The translations under genes were made by a program, and so were the position numbers. From Psilocybe azurescens (lineage: Eukaryota; Basidiomycota; Agaricomycetes; Agaricales; Agrocybaceae), in NCBI GenBank assembly GCA_023853785.1, contig JAJIRX010000158.1, forward strand, positions 1 to 64,000: 64,000 bases of DNA, read 5' to 3'. Positions 11,045 through 24,300 of this stretch are shown piece after piece. Within the stretch, counting starts at the first letter, position 1. Each line of letters starts with the position of its first letter. The notes under the pieces are model-generated. The model was not told the origin of the DNA and made no database searches. It saw only the letters and a program-made list of their open reading frames with translations.

Positions 11045-14000
11045 ACAATCGAACAAAATATGTGCATCCCTTCCCATTGCCTAGACCTTCAATTTTTATT
11101 ATCCACTTTGATTCCGTACCATAGCTCAGCCTTGGCTTTCCGCATCAGGTCACTGTGAGTCTGTGACCTCCGTCGAACCCGATTGGCGAGTCGCATGGAG
11201 GGGCGATAATTATTACTACTTGTTAAATATGTCATTTTTGCAAAAATTTTACCCGACGGCGAAAACAATTGAGAAAGTTTAAGTTTGAGTGTCAAGAAAA
11301 GAATTGGTATGCATTTCTTTTTGTTCCTTTTTCTCCTTATACAAATTTGATCTATTGTTGTCCATAATATTTGGGCAAAATGTGTCGTGTATGCCCGATT
11401 TGCCCTCCCGATAAAGTTACAATTGAAGCAATATTTTATTGAGACTACAATAAACTAAATACGCAACATTTTATCGGTCTGCAATTGTTACTAAAAGGAG
11501 ACCTTTTAGTGACATTTTACCTGTGTTATTATCTGACTAAAACTAAAACAAGCAAACTGATCTTTTACGAAGATTTTGCCCTATCTAAAAACGGCCCCTG
11601 CCAGCAGTGATTACGCGTGGTCGCATAGATCTGTCTTGTTCATTCATGTGGTAAGTAGGCAGACAGACCGCACATCGTCCAAGGATTGCGTATTCAGATT
11701 TTCATCAGCTTGGAGCACTCCGGAGGGCATCCATCAGGATTTACACAGTATTTGCATTCGATTTAATTGACCCTGGCCATCACAAAGTCGAAAAATCCTA
11801 TCAGGATGGAGGAGTGAGACCGGAAGAGGAGTAGTTGTGTATCTCGGGGAGGCGTGGAGATCATTCCGTCACCGCGGGGTACAGTGCGATACGATGAAAT
11901 ATGTGCAGGCCGTGGACGTATTTGACTTTCATTTGAGTGCTATTTGAATCCCTTGTCCGCTGTGTACATGCCCCTCGGGGTTCTGAGCATAAAAATGTAA
12001 GTATATACATAAAGAGCTGTGTATAAGACCCCTTCTCTTCATTGTGGTATGACATGGTATCAGGAGATAATTATTTATTTCTGATATAGACATGGCTACC
12101 CATGTTTATGTAGATAATCAGAATATACAGCATATCTGAAGTCAGCTCTTACCTGCACCAAAGAGTTCGAAGGGGTATTGATAAAGGAGAATAGTAACAA
12201 TGTCGATGATGTCAGGGGACATTATGGTTGATGTGACATAGACTGTCAGACCAGTAATATATTCGTGAAAACATTAATCTGCCACTGAAATATTTGCTAG
12301 ACTTCCTGGACGATCAGGTATTGAGACTACTCGAAGATGTAGTTGAAGGGATCAATTAAATCACACGCAACTTGAACCACGCAACTATTGCGACCCTTGT
12401 TCGCCCTACTTCGTTGGCTGTGATCCAAGGACTATCTGCGATATATATGGACAGATTTAATTGGTAGCTATCATGATATTGTGGCAGCACTCCAGGATTT
12501 GATTTTCGCTGAAGGTCTTCAAAACAGGTTTTCTATTTACTTATATTAATCCTGACGGCCATCGGCAACTCGGGTCGATCTATAGCAGCACGTGTAAAAA
12601 CGAGGATATGGCTAATCTGTGCACAACGTGTATTGAACATAACTAGTAACTAACTAAACTGAACTACACCGCTTTCCCCCTTATATCTGCATGTCTTATT
12701 TGCGGAGACTGGCACTGCAGGCATCGGCACTGAGAGATGTGGAGTACGAGCTGTATCCGTCGAGTCTCAGGGATATCGCTTTGGGTGATGAGGATGATAA
12801 TGAGGAACAGGGGACAGGGATAGGGACGGGGTGGAGTACGACCAGGACATGGCAACGATATGTATTTTGAGTAGATGAAGATTGGTGTGCGGAAAGCGCA
12901 AGCATGGTTGAGAGGCAGATATTCCCGTGTCCCCTCGTTGGTTATAGATAAGGTCTGTCTGTTCTTTCTCTCTTTTCTTTGAAATTTCTTGTTGCTTGCT
13001 CCGTCCTTGACTTGCTGTATTGGTTGGAGTGAATTCTGATTTGCATAATGTAGGTTCTCAGAATGTTCTCGCCGAACCTCGCATATGGCGAAATATTATC
13101 CGGATCGGAGTTTTTCGCTGCGCTGCGGCTCGTTGTGCATGCGGAGAGCGGGCACGAAGTAGAAAGATCCCTATCCTTTGTGCAAGGTGCGTCCTTTCAC
13201 CATCCATCTCTATCAATAAAAACTGCATACTGACGATGACGGACTGAATCACAGCTGTCCCTTTATCCTGTGTTTCTCATTCTCAAGGCGGTGGAGCGAG
13301 CAGTACGTCGTGCATGACGGGTTTAAGCCCATCCCATTCCTATTAATCTGACCACCACCACCACACTCGTTTTATTTATTTTTATTTTCCTTCTACTACA
13401 TACAGCCACGTACACGACACCATCAACATCCAGACCTCATCGCCTGCTAAACGCCATGCCGACTGCCCCTCGCCAATGTCATCACGGTGGCCAACATCCA
13501 CGGCTTCGTCGTCGTCCAGACCCGGAGATAGCATTGTGATTTTACACAACTCTTTAGCACAAACACGGGTCGGTTCTCAGTCGCAGTCGCAAGCAAATTC
13601 TCGACCACAACAACCCCTTTTTTAATTCATCTCTGTGCTCCGAGTCGTCCAAATCCGCAAGCAACGTACAGCCCCTTCGTCCACCACCCTCCCCTCCTTC
13701 TCATCCACAGCCGCAGGTGAAAGCTAACAACTGCCCTTTTGGAAGGACCATCCGGTACCTTTACTGTTCATCCATACTCACCAGAGTAACACTCGACACC
13801 CGACATCTAACAACTACCAACCCGCATCCGATCCATCACCATCATCATCACAATCATTTCCCCGCGTCTAAACTGCACAGCCGAGATAGACATCATCACG
13901 CACCTCGCGGTATGTACGTGCTGTCCGGGGACTGGAACAAGGTGGATAGGATTGTGGTGTGCACCTTGTCGAGGCGAGGAGCAGGCCGTCGTTGGTGTCT

Positions 14001-14077
14001 GCGCCCCCGGTGCGTTGGGATTTTAACTCTTGATTTTCTTGGTTTCTTGTTTTCTTTACGCTAATATGTTGCTACAG
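11045..14077. other. Long stretch without a recognised gene
   Basis: 11.05-13.3 kb is AT-leaning with only short unsupported frames. 13.3-14.0 kb is rich in CA and CCA, with His-, Ser- and Thr-rich low-complexity frames (for example a six-His run near 13840). Part of it may be the lost 5' end of the P450 gene that starts to be readable at 14078, but I could not align any N-terminal P450 motif. Confidence 0.4.
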
Positions 14078-15051
14078 ACGCAAGGTTGCTTGGTGAAAAC
14101 GCTTCTGGATGATCAAGAAAAGGAAATGCTTGACTGGGAAGATTTGTGCATGCTTTCCACCGTATTCACATTAGGGGGCGTCCATTCAGTAAGATGTGAC
14201 ATGAATGACTAGTTGATTGAAATATTTTAACGCCATCTTACGTTCCTACAGACATCAGGCATTATAGAGTGGTTTCTTGCACTTATACCATCTCGCCGAG
14301 AAGTACTCGCTCGGGCACAAACCGAGCTGGATGAAGTAATAGGTCGTAATCGATGGCCAACCTTTGAGGATGAAGAGAGCCTTCCATTTATAAGGGCCAT
14401 TATAAAGGAAGTGAGCATTCTGTTCTATCTCAGTATCTGTTTCGTAGATGTGAACCAAGTCTGGCTCCTCTCAGGTCCAACGTGTTCATGCACCATTCTA
14501 GTTTGCCACCCCGCATTGCGCATCCGAAGACTTCGCACACCAGGAAATGTATATCCTTAAGGGCAGCGTCGTGCTGTTAAATTGCTACATACTACATCAC
14601 AACAAGGCACGGTATCCAGACTCGTAAGTTTCCCTGTCCTCATCTTAGTATGTGCGTCTACTGAGCTGATTCAAGATTTAAATTTAATCCCGAGCGTTAC
14701 AAAGACGACAAGATCTCTTGCACTGTGTCAGCAAAGCTTCCCAATGTTATGGACCGCGATCACTGGGCATTCGGCGCAGGGTGACTTCCAGTTCAAATCT
14801 ATCATTCGAGTCGTCCTTGACAATCTTTTTTTCTCAGGAGGAGGATCTATCCAGGTTTAATGGCGGCTGAACGAGAGCTATGACTGGCAATCTCACGCTT
14901 ACTGTGGTCCTTCGACTTCCAGACACTTCCTGATGAACCCATCTCTCTTGAAGAATATGAGGGGCTGTCTGGTCGTACGCCTATTCCCTTTCTTCCCAGG
15001 TTTGACGGAGTCGGACACATCATAAATACCGTAGAGGAAATGGCTTTATGA
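14078..15051 (+). pseudogene. Cytochrome P450 C-terminal half, inactivated (heme cysteine lost)
   Basis: Five exons join with four short GT-AG introns: 14078-14188, 14252-14410, 14475-14623, 14676-14780 and 14838-15051. The order of P450 landmarks is clear: an I-helix region (GGVHSTSGIIEWF, replacing the usual AGxDTT), the ExxR motif (EVQR across the second intron), PERF-like FNPERY, then FGAGRRIYPG. In the last, the heme-ligating Cys is Tyr (codon TAT at 14848-14850). In-frame stops lie at 14499-14501 (TAG) and 14881-14883 (TGA). The tail ends naturally (GRTPIPFLPRFDG, stop at 15049). The N-terminal half and membrane anchor are missing. In the working family this enzyme is an ER-bound monooxygenase; this copy cannot bind heme normally. 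The subfamily cannot be assigned safely. Confidence 0.85.
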
Positions 15052-15980
15052 TTCTTTAAACTTCTGCTGGGAAGTAATGGTTTTTGTATGTGGTTACAGT
15101 ATACCGGAGGGTCCTGTGTGCCTTTGTAATATGTTCATGCGCTTTGGCTAGTTATTTCACTCTGCGATTTCAGGACAGAGCATTCCAGAAAATCCCATCA
15201 CGAAGAAATTTTAGAAGACACAATTATCCTGTGAGGTAGTGATTTACAAAGATGATTATGAACAAACCCAAATGACTGATATCTATGTATCTGCTTTCGG
15301 GAGATCATCAATGACCTACCCATTAGTTTCGACGATGCATGATTATGAGGTGAGGATCACATTTAAGTTTTAACTTCAACTCGGATAAAGACGAAGCTAT
15401 ATTAGGCCGAAAGTGTGAATACCATCACCTGTCCATGGGCACCAGGTTTTTAAAGTGCCAACATGCGGCCTTGTGCATCTAGAGCGCAGCTCTACTGGTG
15501 CAAAATAGCGCAAACATGGCACTTGTGCATAGTTTGGGTGGTATTTATTTTTGTTCTTGTAATTGTATACCTGCGTGTAGTTGGTTGGCAGTTGGTCTAT
15601 CAATTCTAAAGACTAAAATATGTTCAAGTCATCGAAGATGAATTATATTATTGACTATGTGACAAATAATTGGCGTGCTGGACCCGCTCTCCCTCCTGCA
15701 CAGTCGTCTTGATGATATCGCCTCGCCTTATATCGCGAAGACGTCCCCTGAGCTACACGCACGAGCTGCGGGCAGTCAATGGACAGGATCATGCGTGCGT
15801 TTTCGTCTTGGACGTCAAGGATGGAGTTGGTTGCTTGCGGCTGTGCTGAAGGACGCGTGAGTCAGCCGTCGAAATACGAACAAGATGACAGAGGAGAGAG
15901 GAGCGTCACAGGGAACAGGGAAGAAGATACAGTCAGAAGCTGAACGAAAAACAACGTAAATGGCAAAAATGATACAGACA
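15052..15980. other. No gene recognised
   Basis: AT-leaning sequence following the P450 remnant. No convincing frame or repeat. Confidence 0.4.
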
Positions 15981-16310
15981 TTAACGGTATAGCCTCCAAC
16001 ATCCCTCATCCCACCCCGCCCCAAAACCATCAATGAAATCCTGCTGTTCGAGCCTTAAACTCGCCAGCGCCTCTGCAACAGACCTCTCCGCCTTGCCCTT
16101 ATACAGTCTTTCTTATGAATATGAGCGTCACAGAATTCGTGTCCTTTGATCTAAAGATGGTGGCAAAGGCCATGAGGCGGCAGTCGACTGCTAAGATAAG
16201 GTGATAGGGGTCGGCAGTGGGGTATTCGATGGACTGTGCGGAGGGTTTGAGTTTATGGTAGAATAACTGGTTGAATGCTTCTGTAGGAACTGTAGTTTTA
16301 TCACCGACCA
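15981..16310 (-). pseudogene. C-terminal part of an unrecognised conserved-looking protein, frameshifted
   Basis: On the minus strand a probable exon starts after an acceptor at 16311 and reads DKTTVPTEAFNQLFYHKLKP, then IEYPTADPYHLILAVD, then FRSKDTNSVTLIFI. A 1-base frame change near 16105 is needed to continue into KAERSVAEALASLRLEQQDF and GWDEGCWRLYR, ending at 15981. The composition looks like real folded protein rather than chance, but I do not recognise the family. Possible upstream exons lie at about 16460-16530. The frameshift may be decay or error. Confidence 0.35.
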
Positions 16311-18237
16311 CTTGAAATTTTAATATAAGAAGAGAGAGAGTGTGTGTGAGGATACGTGCTGAATGAATCATGCGGAGTTGAGCAGCAGGACGTAGCAGAG
16401 GAGCTAATTTTGTGTGAACGTCGTGAGTTCCGTGACAAGGGTGTTGATGAGTGCAAACAGTTACCTTATTGTCAATGCATTTTTGCGATGTTACATCAAG
16501 GGAGGGTGAAAACGATGCGAGAGAGAGCACTGCAACCTAAAATGGATGAGGAGCAGCGACGTACTGAGTTCGGTAGTCTAAACATCACAGGACCCCGCTT
16601 GAACGTTCGACAAAGATGTAGCCAACGAGTGAACTTTGGATATCTGCCTCTCAACAACGCTTGAACTTCCCGCACCCCAATTCTCAATTCCCCAAAATAC
16701 GCATTGTCATCGTTCCCTATCCCTATCCGCGCCGTCGCTCGCTCTTTCTCTTCATCCTCTTCATGCTCATTACCCAAATGTGCGTGGCAAGGTTGCGTGC
16801 TTGCGTGCGCTCGAGTGCCACGCAAATGCACGCATACAAACATGCACAACATTGCGTGCATTTGCGCAGACTTGGATCGTACAAGCGTGAACATGCGTAC
16901 ATGTAATTTGCCTAATTTAGTTGGTCAATTCAATGTATAAGTGCGTGCATTAGCGATAAATTAGTAGTGGGAAAGGGTCAAACTGCCCAATTCTATCGAC
17001 GCACAAGCTCCTCAAAAAGCGAAAGTTTTGGCCGTTCATCCGATATAGGTGAAAGATAACTACGAATGCATACTGGAATGGTTGTGTATATGTATCAAAA
17101 ACCGCGTGTCGCCGTACAAGGAATGTTTCCTTTGTCTTGTACAATCTCGATCGAGTGAACAGGGAAGGATGTCATGTGAAGGAAGTCATGCATGCAGCCG
17201 ACCGTGAGCTTGGGCACCCGTATTACAGCCATGGGAAATGTGAATGTTATCTTCAGCAACACATCCTAGGACAGGCAGTCCAATCCCCTTGTGTCTGTAC
17301 TCCGACAGAGCACTTGACTATTATAATGATAGCCCGGTGTCTCTCTTGAGATGAGGCGAGAACATCCCTCGGAACCGTCAGCAAACCCGCATAATTAGCA
17401 TTTAACAGCAGAGCACTTGGATAAGAACTAGATCCACAGAATGGACGTGGCTCCAAGACGGTCCAAAAGCCTCCCGTCGACTTTCCCCGTAGATCGGTGT
17501 GATTGTCTTTTATGAAACCCATAGTTGCTCCCGCCTATCTGTATGGGGACGAGATTCGGTTCGTTTTCATCCAGGTGAGAGTCTGAGAGAGCGCAGTGTT
17601 GGAGCAGATGCGATTTATCAAAAGCATGTGAAAGACGTGGGGGCGGAGGACGTTGCGATGGATGATAAGGATTCCTTCAGCAGCGAGTATACTAAGGAAC
17701 CCCGGTGGGAGGCCAAAAACGCGGCAGATGCCATAACCTGATCGCTCCTACTGTACTAGAGAGGCGAGAGGAACCATGTATCTATATCCAATCATATCAA
17801 GAGCCACAAAGAGTATAGATCTTCTGGCTAACAGAGTAGTATTGAGACGTGTGTTTCGCCTCGACTCGATAGTGGATTCAATATGCGCCATCCAGCCTCT
17901 CCGTTATACACTAGACGTTAACAGGTTCATGGGAACAAAATGCTTCGAGAGACGTCAGGGCAACTATGAGAAGAGCGTTAATGATGCGATGCGTTAAAAA
18001 CATTGAATAAGCGGGGAAATGAATGTGGATGGCAGGATCGCCGAAGAGATGATCGCGCGTATTAAGACCCTCGCAAATGTGATGTTGGTTTGAAAAACGA
18101 AGACGGTGGATGGGCATCCCTGGGACTCACCATGATGTATTCTACTACGGTGGCTCGTTTCATCATCTCCTGGCAATTGAACCGCGATCTGTTCATGACC
18201 GGTGCTCTCGGCTGCGCATTGATTATTCCCTGAGCCC
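16311..18237. other. No gene recognised
   Basis: Short open frames only, on both strands. 16.7-16.9 kb contains repeated GCGTGCATTTGC-like words. One frame at 17499-17741 (80 codons, acidic) has no recognisable domain. Confidence 0.35.
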
Positions 18238-20510
18238 TCAGATGATCGCAGGCAGTTGTAGCAGATGATTTTGGGAGGATACGTCGATGTCGAACGTGTC
18301 GGGAGGGGTAACGCAATTTTGCGGTCCAACCCGCGAATCGTACCCTGTGCGAGTGCATGCTGCTGCTCCAACGCCGCCGTCTCGACACCTGCAGGGCGAG
18401 CTTCGTGACCGCCTGCTTGAGCACATCGCCACCGTCTCTGCTTTTGTGTGCTCCTCCTCCTTCGCGTGGTGCGTCTTTGCCCTCATTTTCGCCTTTGCGG
18501 TCTGGGTCTGCGTGGCACTCCTCGCATCCTCGTTGTCCTCTCCTTCCTCGCTATCTTGCCCCTCGTTGTCCTCGCCGTCCTCATCCTCCTCATCCTCATG
18601 CCCACGTTCACATTCGGGTTTATGTTCAGACCCCAGCTCAACCGCCACCCTCATAATCATCTCCCTCAACACCCCACCTCCCACCTCATCGCCTACTGCT
18701 TGAGCACCACCGCTTCCAGATGGCACACCATCTTGAAATGGCCCACGGGCTGCGACTGCAGGTCCAGAATTATGGCTGCCGGTAGCGCAGTGGCTTTGTT
18801 GTCGCTTGCGGTGGTGGTGGGTTGCGTGGACGTAGAGAGGGAGGGGTTGGCGGTAGCCGACGCAGCGGAGGAAGCGGATGATGTGGCGGTGGCGCCAACA
18901 AATGTCAGTTGTTCTCGCTCCGCGCCAGATGAAGTCGTTGCTGCAAGCGGCGATGACGACGACGGGGACGTCCTTGCGCCTCCTGTCGCTCCCTCTGTCG
19001 AAATTGAGGCCGGAACAACGACAGGAGCAATAGGCTATCCCGCCACAGGTCGGTTATTAGAATGCTGAGCAGCAGAGAAGAAGGCGGTAGCAGCGGTTGA
19101 GCCATATCCGGCGGCGGGGCGCATACAGGCGGGAGATATATCGGGAACAACGGGAGATCCGCAGGCTAGATATAGAATAAAAACAGATTGTCGTCAACAT
19201 ATGTGAATGGAAATGCAATGGAGATAAGACAAAGGAAAGACAGCGCAGCAAAAAAAAAAAAAAAAAAGACACAAGACTCGAAGCGCATCCCAAACCTGCC
19301 CGCGAAATATCCAACCACAAAAATAAAAGGCAAAAAACTCACCCCGCCCACAAGAACATCCTCCACCTCGTCCATCGCCCCCATCAGACCGCCCAACTTC
19401 ACCCCCGTCTCTCGTCTCTTCTACAGCTCTCCATGTAGCCAGCTCAGAATCACATCAAACGTCAAGCCCGTCTTGCCAGGGGGCCGCAGGCGGATACCAT
19501 CCATGCTGCCGAGGCCTTGGGTAAGTTGGGGACGGTGTTACTGGGACTGCGCTTGCGCTTGCGGCCGCCGTTCATTCCTCCCAAACCTTCGATCACATCC
19601 GGTGGCTGCCCGCCCACGCCTATCCCTCCAACCCCTCCCAGCCCCGCAATACCCAGATGCTGCTGCACATGCAGCCCCCTATCTGTACCAGAGAAACTAT
19701 GCATTCGCTGGTGCTGTTCCGCCCTGGCGGCCACATGCGTATCCTACTCGGTGAACACGTACATGACGCGCGGCTTGGTCGTGGATGATCGTTTTGTTAT
19801 TTTCGCCTGTGATGTCGATACTAAATTCCTGTTAGGGGAGGCAGGGAGGGTTCGATGAGCAGGGTGACAAGGAAAAAGAAAGGGGGAGGAAGGGGGAGGG
19901 GGAAAGGAAGAAAGAACATACAGCGCAGCGATATCATCGCTCTTAAGCTCGAAAGGGTCCGACTCGTGTCCCTCGCTGCTGAGCCGCTCGTCATTGATAA
20001 ACGTCCCGTTAGAGCTTGTTATGTCCTTAATATAGGTCTACATCCGTCAAAAAACACCATTAACACACTACCCAAGTCCCCTCACCCTAACGCAAAAATC
20101 GTAAAAGAACGCAAACACACCTTTCCACCATCCTCCCATACCTCCATATGCCGACTCAGCACTTTACTATCAAAAACCCATTCCTCTCCCCGGCGCAGTC
20201 TTCGAACTTGTCTACCTGCCGATCTTCATGTGAGGCTCGTGAGGGTGATGTGTTTCGGCGCCTAGGTGTTGTTTAAAGGGTAGAGGTAGACCGCCGGGAA
20301 GAGGGCGTTCGTGGGCAGGCAGGTGGATTGCGATCGATGGGGCTGCTGTTGAGAGAAGGGAAGGGCGCGGGTGAGGTATGGTGCAGTGTGTGCTGTGTTA
20401 TGGGGTTCGGTAGGGAATAGATGGATGGATGGATGGATGGATCGGTGGGGTAGGGTGGATGAGGTAGAATGTACGTGGTGATGGGGCTGTCCTTCTTGCC
20501 GCTGAGCCAA
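18238..20510 (-). pseudogene. FHA-domain protein (Vps64/SLMAP-like), broken
   Basis: The minus strand carries a forkhead-associated (phosphothreonine-binding) domain in pieces. Seen in order: a Ser/Pro/His-rich start (from about 20480), AVYLYPLNN, then FDSKVLSRHMEVWEDGGKV (about 20170-20110), IKDITSSNGTFINDERL (about 20030-19985), SDPFELKSDDIAA and EFSIDITGENNKTIIHD (about 19825-19780). The SSNGT loop is the classic FHA phosphopeptide contact. Downstream come YVFTE, a Gly-rich linker with KRKRSPSN, LTFDVILSWLHGEL and an acidic, coiled tail (about 18680-18540). Stops occur after PLNNT, after VFTE (TAG where I expect Gln) and inside HGEL-stop-K (again an expected Gln), with a frameshift after TIIHD. 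Working relatives act in vacuolar targeting or as scaffolds of STRIPAK-like complexes. This copy is non-functional as read. Confidence 0.65.
20420..20442. repeat. Tetranucleotide microsatellite (GATG)n
   Basis: About five perfect GATG units inside the N-terminal region of the FHA pseudogene. Confidence 0.9.
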
Positions 20511-21000
20511 AGAGTTTCGGGTGGCCGTATATCAAGCTCTTCAAAGTCCCCAAATGCCTTTATACACAGATGGAGTCAGTCGAGGAGGACGAGGACGAAA
20601 GGAACAATGATGGGATTCCGAAAGGACCACCTCGTCACAGAGCTGCCTCGTTTAGTGTGACCCACGTGTGACCCTTAATCATCGGCCAAACGGATAAGAG
20701 GTCATCATTTTCCCCTACCTTTATTCTATCTCCATCTCTCTCTCTCTTCCTGGATTACTGAAACTATCTATGCGACAACTGACATGCGTAATGCTCGACG
20801 CGCCATTCAACAGTCAAAAGAATGACTTTTCGTAGACACTTCCTGATTTCGCATGTCAACCCACCCGCCGTCCGGTCTTTTGTCTTCGGCCTCAGCACGT
20901 CAGGGTTTGGACACAATGCCAGAGAAGCTGTCAAGTCATGTCAAACGCAGCTTCGGAGAGCTTTGGCCTTCAGTGATCATTCTTCAGGGCAAGTTGATTA
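20511..21000. other. Intergenic, no gene recognised
   Basis: Between the FHA pseudogene and a MITE. A pyrimidine-rich tract (TCTCTC) lies near 20730. No gene seen. Confidence 0.4.
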
Positions 21001-21264
21001 CAAGGGGGTACCGGGATTTCAGAAACCACCCAGGGTAGATATCTTTTCTAAGGCGCCATGGACCCCCCCCCTCCTTCTATATAGAGTATGTTTTCGTCCC
21101 AATTAGGTATGTTTTGATGGGAATAAAAAAACATACAACCGGATTTTCGACATATGAGATATATTGTATGTCGGATTGGGTACTCAAGGGTCATAAATTT
21201 TCTGAAGGCCTCCGGCCTCCCCCCCCTACCTCGGGTCACGGGTCGTAATCCCGGTACCCCCTTG
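21001..21264. mobile_element. hAT-like MITE, 264 bp
   Basis: The ends are perfect 18-base inverted repeats beginning CAAGGGGGTACCGGGATT. The flanking 8-mers are GTTGATTA and CTTGACTA (6 of 8 identical), fitting an old 8-bp target duplication. There is no coding capacity. The interior (CACCCAGGGTAGAT, then TATGTTTTGATGG) is shared with the copy at 38635. It lies about 100 bp upstream of the NACHT-WD40 start, so it could contribute promoter sequence. Confidence 0.8.
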
Positions 21265-21367
21265 CTTGACTATCTTGTGTACCCCTTGATTGATGGGCGC
21301 TGCATCTCCCCAGATATACACCGCACAGCACGATAAGCCAACACTGTCGTCTCTTACTGTGACAAAC

Positions 21368-24300
21368 ATGGCAAACGACAATTCACAGAGTCCTAAAAGC
21401 TCCAAGGAGAGCTTTCTCTCCCCCGCCATGGAGCAATTGAACGGCTTATTCAATCGTAAATATTCCATTTCACCCGCCCCCTCAGAAGGAAGCCAAGGAC
21501 ACTCTTCAAAGAGCAAGATCCGTAATTTCTTCAGATCCACGAGTACGTCCTCTAGTCAGTGGGTGTTATCTCTCTCCCTGACTTCTTCAACAGAGATTCC
21601 AGGTAGAGAGACACTTTTGGGCAAGTGTCGTATCTTCTTTATGTACAGACTCAATTGTAACCCTGTCGCAGACTCCTCAACTGATATCACCCCAGACGGT
21701 GTGCCTCCAAATCCCTCCTCTCTGATAACGGGCTCATCCCAATATCCAGATCATCGCACACCACCAGCATTGTCTGGATCACGCGCATTGACTACTCCTC
21801 CGGCGGTTCAAGGTGGGCGACCTTATAACTCAGCGCCACTTGTCAGACTGATCGTCGTCTATAGATCCGGACGATCTTTTATCTCTGTGGGGTTCAGCCA
21901 CGACCGCCTACGCTAGTCAATCTCCTGGTGAGAATACACCCATATTTCATGGCTATCGGAGGCTTACACCCTATGGTCTTCATCAAGAACCCACCAGCAA
22001 CTCCGTCCTCGATAAAGGGTAACTCACAGTCACCAATGCCGAATGCCCGATCGTCTATAAAGGAGAATGTCAAGCTTACAGGAAGGGCCCTTCAAACGCT
22101 CATCAAGAGAGGGGCAAATATCGTGGACAGTAATCCCGCCAAGGTCGCTCTAGGTCTTGTGAAGGCGATCATCGAGATCAATAACGTTCGTTATCGTTTT
22201 TCACACTGCGTCATGACTGAGTATTATTTTAGTCTGTAAAAGACAACAAGGATGCAGTTTCACGGCAGATAGCATTAACTGGAGGTCAGTTGGAGGAGGT
22301 GGCGGAGGCACTGCGTGACTGGAAGCCAGAAAATGAGGAAGGACATCCATGGATGAATCATTTCAAGGCGTACGTGTTTCACTGTGCTAACGAAAGCGGA
22401 CATATGACTATAAGACTTTTTAGTACCCTCGAGGAGGAATTACGGGGGCTGGAAGAACTCAGTGACGAGTCGAACTTCAGGAGATTTCTAGACCATGAAG
22501 ATGAGCAAGGGCGGATCAGGGATATTTTCGTGCGCATTAATGAAGCAAGAGTGCGGTTTGAGGTACGCACCATGACCTTTTTTCCTCCATGTTCTCTAAA
22601 TGTCATTTCTACGTAGCTTGCGCTGGGTGTAAGGGTCTTTAAGGCAGTGTATAAAATGGACGAAGCCGTCAAAGTACGTATAATCTCCTTTCTCAACCCA
22701 GGTGTAAGTTCATTATCCCAACAGGGTCTATTCCTTGACCGTCTTAAACCCTCAGATATTGCCCATCACAATTATCTTCTAGAAGGCGAAGAAGGGCGGT
22801 TGTTGCGTCGTGATGTCTGTATCCCTGGAACTCGTGTTCGTATATTGGACGACATTGTTACGTGGGTCAAAGCCACCTCATTGGACAGTCCAAACGTCTA
22901 CTGGCTCTTTGGTCACGCTGGGTCTGGGAAGACCACCCTCGCCTATACTATTGCCCGCCGCTTCGAGTTCGCTGGTGACTCCAGTGACACCATCATCTTG
23001 GGAGGAAATTTCTTTTGTTCGCGACAATTTGATAAGACTCGACTCTCCATATACATCATCCGTACGATCGTATACCACCTTGCTCTCAAATGTAAACCAT
23101 TCTCCGACGCCCTGATAGATTCCGGGAGACTAGAAATTATCACTCAGAGGATCAGCACTCAACTTGATGGTCTCCTTTTTGGACCATGGCAGGAATGTCG
23201 ACGTGCAGATACATCGACGCAACCACATTACCTTATTGTTATCGACGCTCTCGACGAGATTGATGGGACAGGTGGTTCTGACTTTTGCGCGAACTCGTTA
23301 ATGCTATCAACAAAAAGAGCGCAGAATGCCTCAGCGGTCTGAAGTTCTTTGTTACGAGTAGGTCGGACAAGGATCTCGTCGCCCATGTGAATTCTCTGGA
23401 GCGGAAGCAGCTTTACCGTCTTCAGGATGTGAAGGAGGAGGAAGCCCGTGCCGACGTAGCAACATACCTTAAGGTTAGCCTCCCGCACTTAGTCGGTTCA
23501 GTAATAATGGATCAGCTCGTGAACAATGCGGCTGGGTTGTTCATCTATGCCGCAACGGTTGTGAGGTATGTGGAAGGGTATGCACCAGACGAGCATGCGG
23601 AGCGCCTGAGAACACTTCTCGTCTCTGGCTCGACCAACCCACAAACCCAGGAGGAGACGTTGCTTGACAGATTATACCACCAAATCCTTTCAGATGCTCG
23701 GGACCGTTTCAGGAGCAACTACTACCTCGACATTTTACACACCTTTCTGTGCTGTGCGGAACCTACATCGACATCCCTTGTTGCCGAACTTCTTGGTTCA
23801 TCCCAGAAGGCCGGCCCTACGCCTCAATCGTGGATGGCGTTCTTAAGAGCCTTCACGCTGTGCTCTATACTGAGAACAATAAAGTCTTCTCATACCACAA
23901 ATCTTTTTCAGACTTCATATTTGATCGTGCCCCCTCCGAAGAGCCGTTCCGGTGCGACAAAGCGAAGCACCACCAACTTCTCACCGACTCCTGCTTCCGG
24001 GTCATGGAGGGGTTGCGATTTAACATCGCCAATATTCCATCATCGTTTATCCTTGATCGTGATAATCGCGCACTTGCAGGTGAAGTCGAACGAAACATCC
24101 CTCCTGTTTTGAGCTACTCTTGTCGTAATTGGGATCACCACCTTTCTGCCACTAAACCGACCACGTTAAATCCCCTCCACGAGACGTTAGCAGAGTTCCT
24201 GCAGCTGCGCGCCTTATTCTGGATCGAAGCCATGAACCTGCTACACTCACGCGGACGCTGTTATTCGATGCTTCAAACAGCACATGAGTGGGTGATTGAG

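Noticed and set aside
13717..14064. 115-codon His-rich frame upstream of the P450 remnant
   Set aside because: Low-complexity CAT/CAC repeats; no P450 N-terminal feature and no continuity with the first readable exon.
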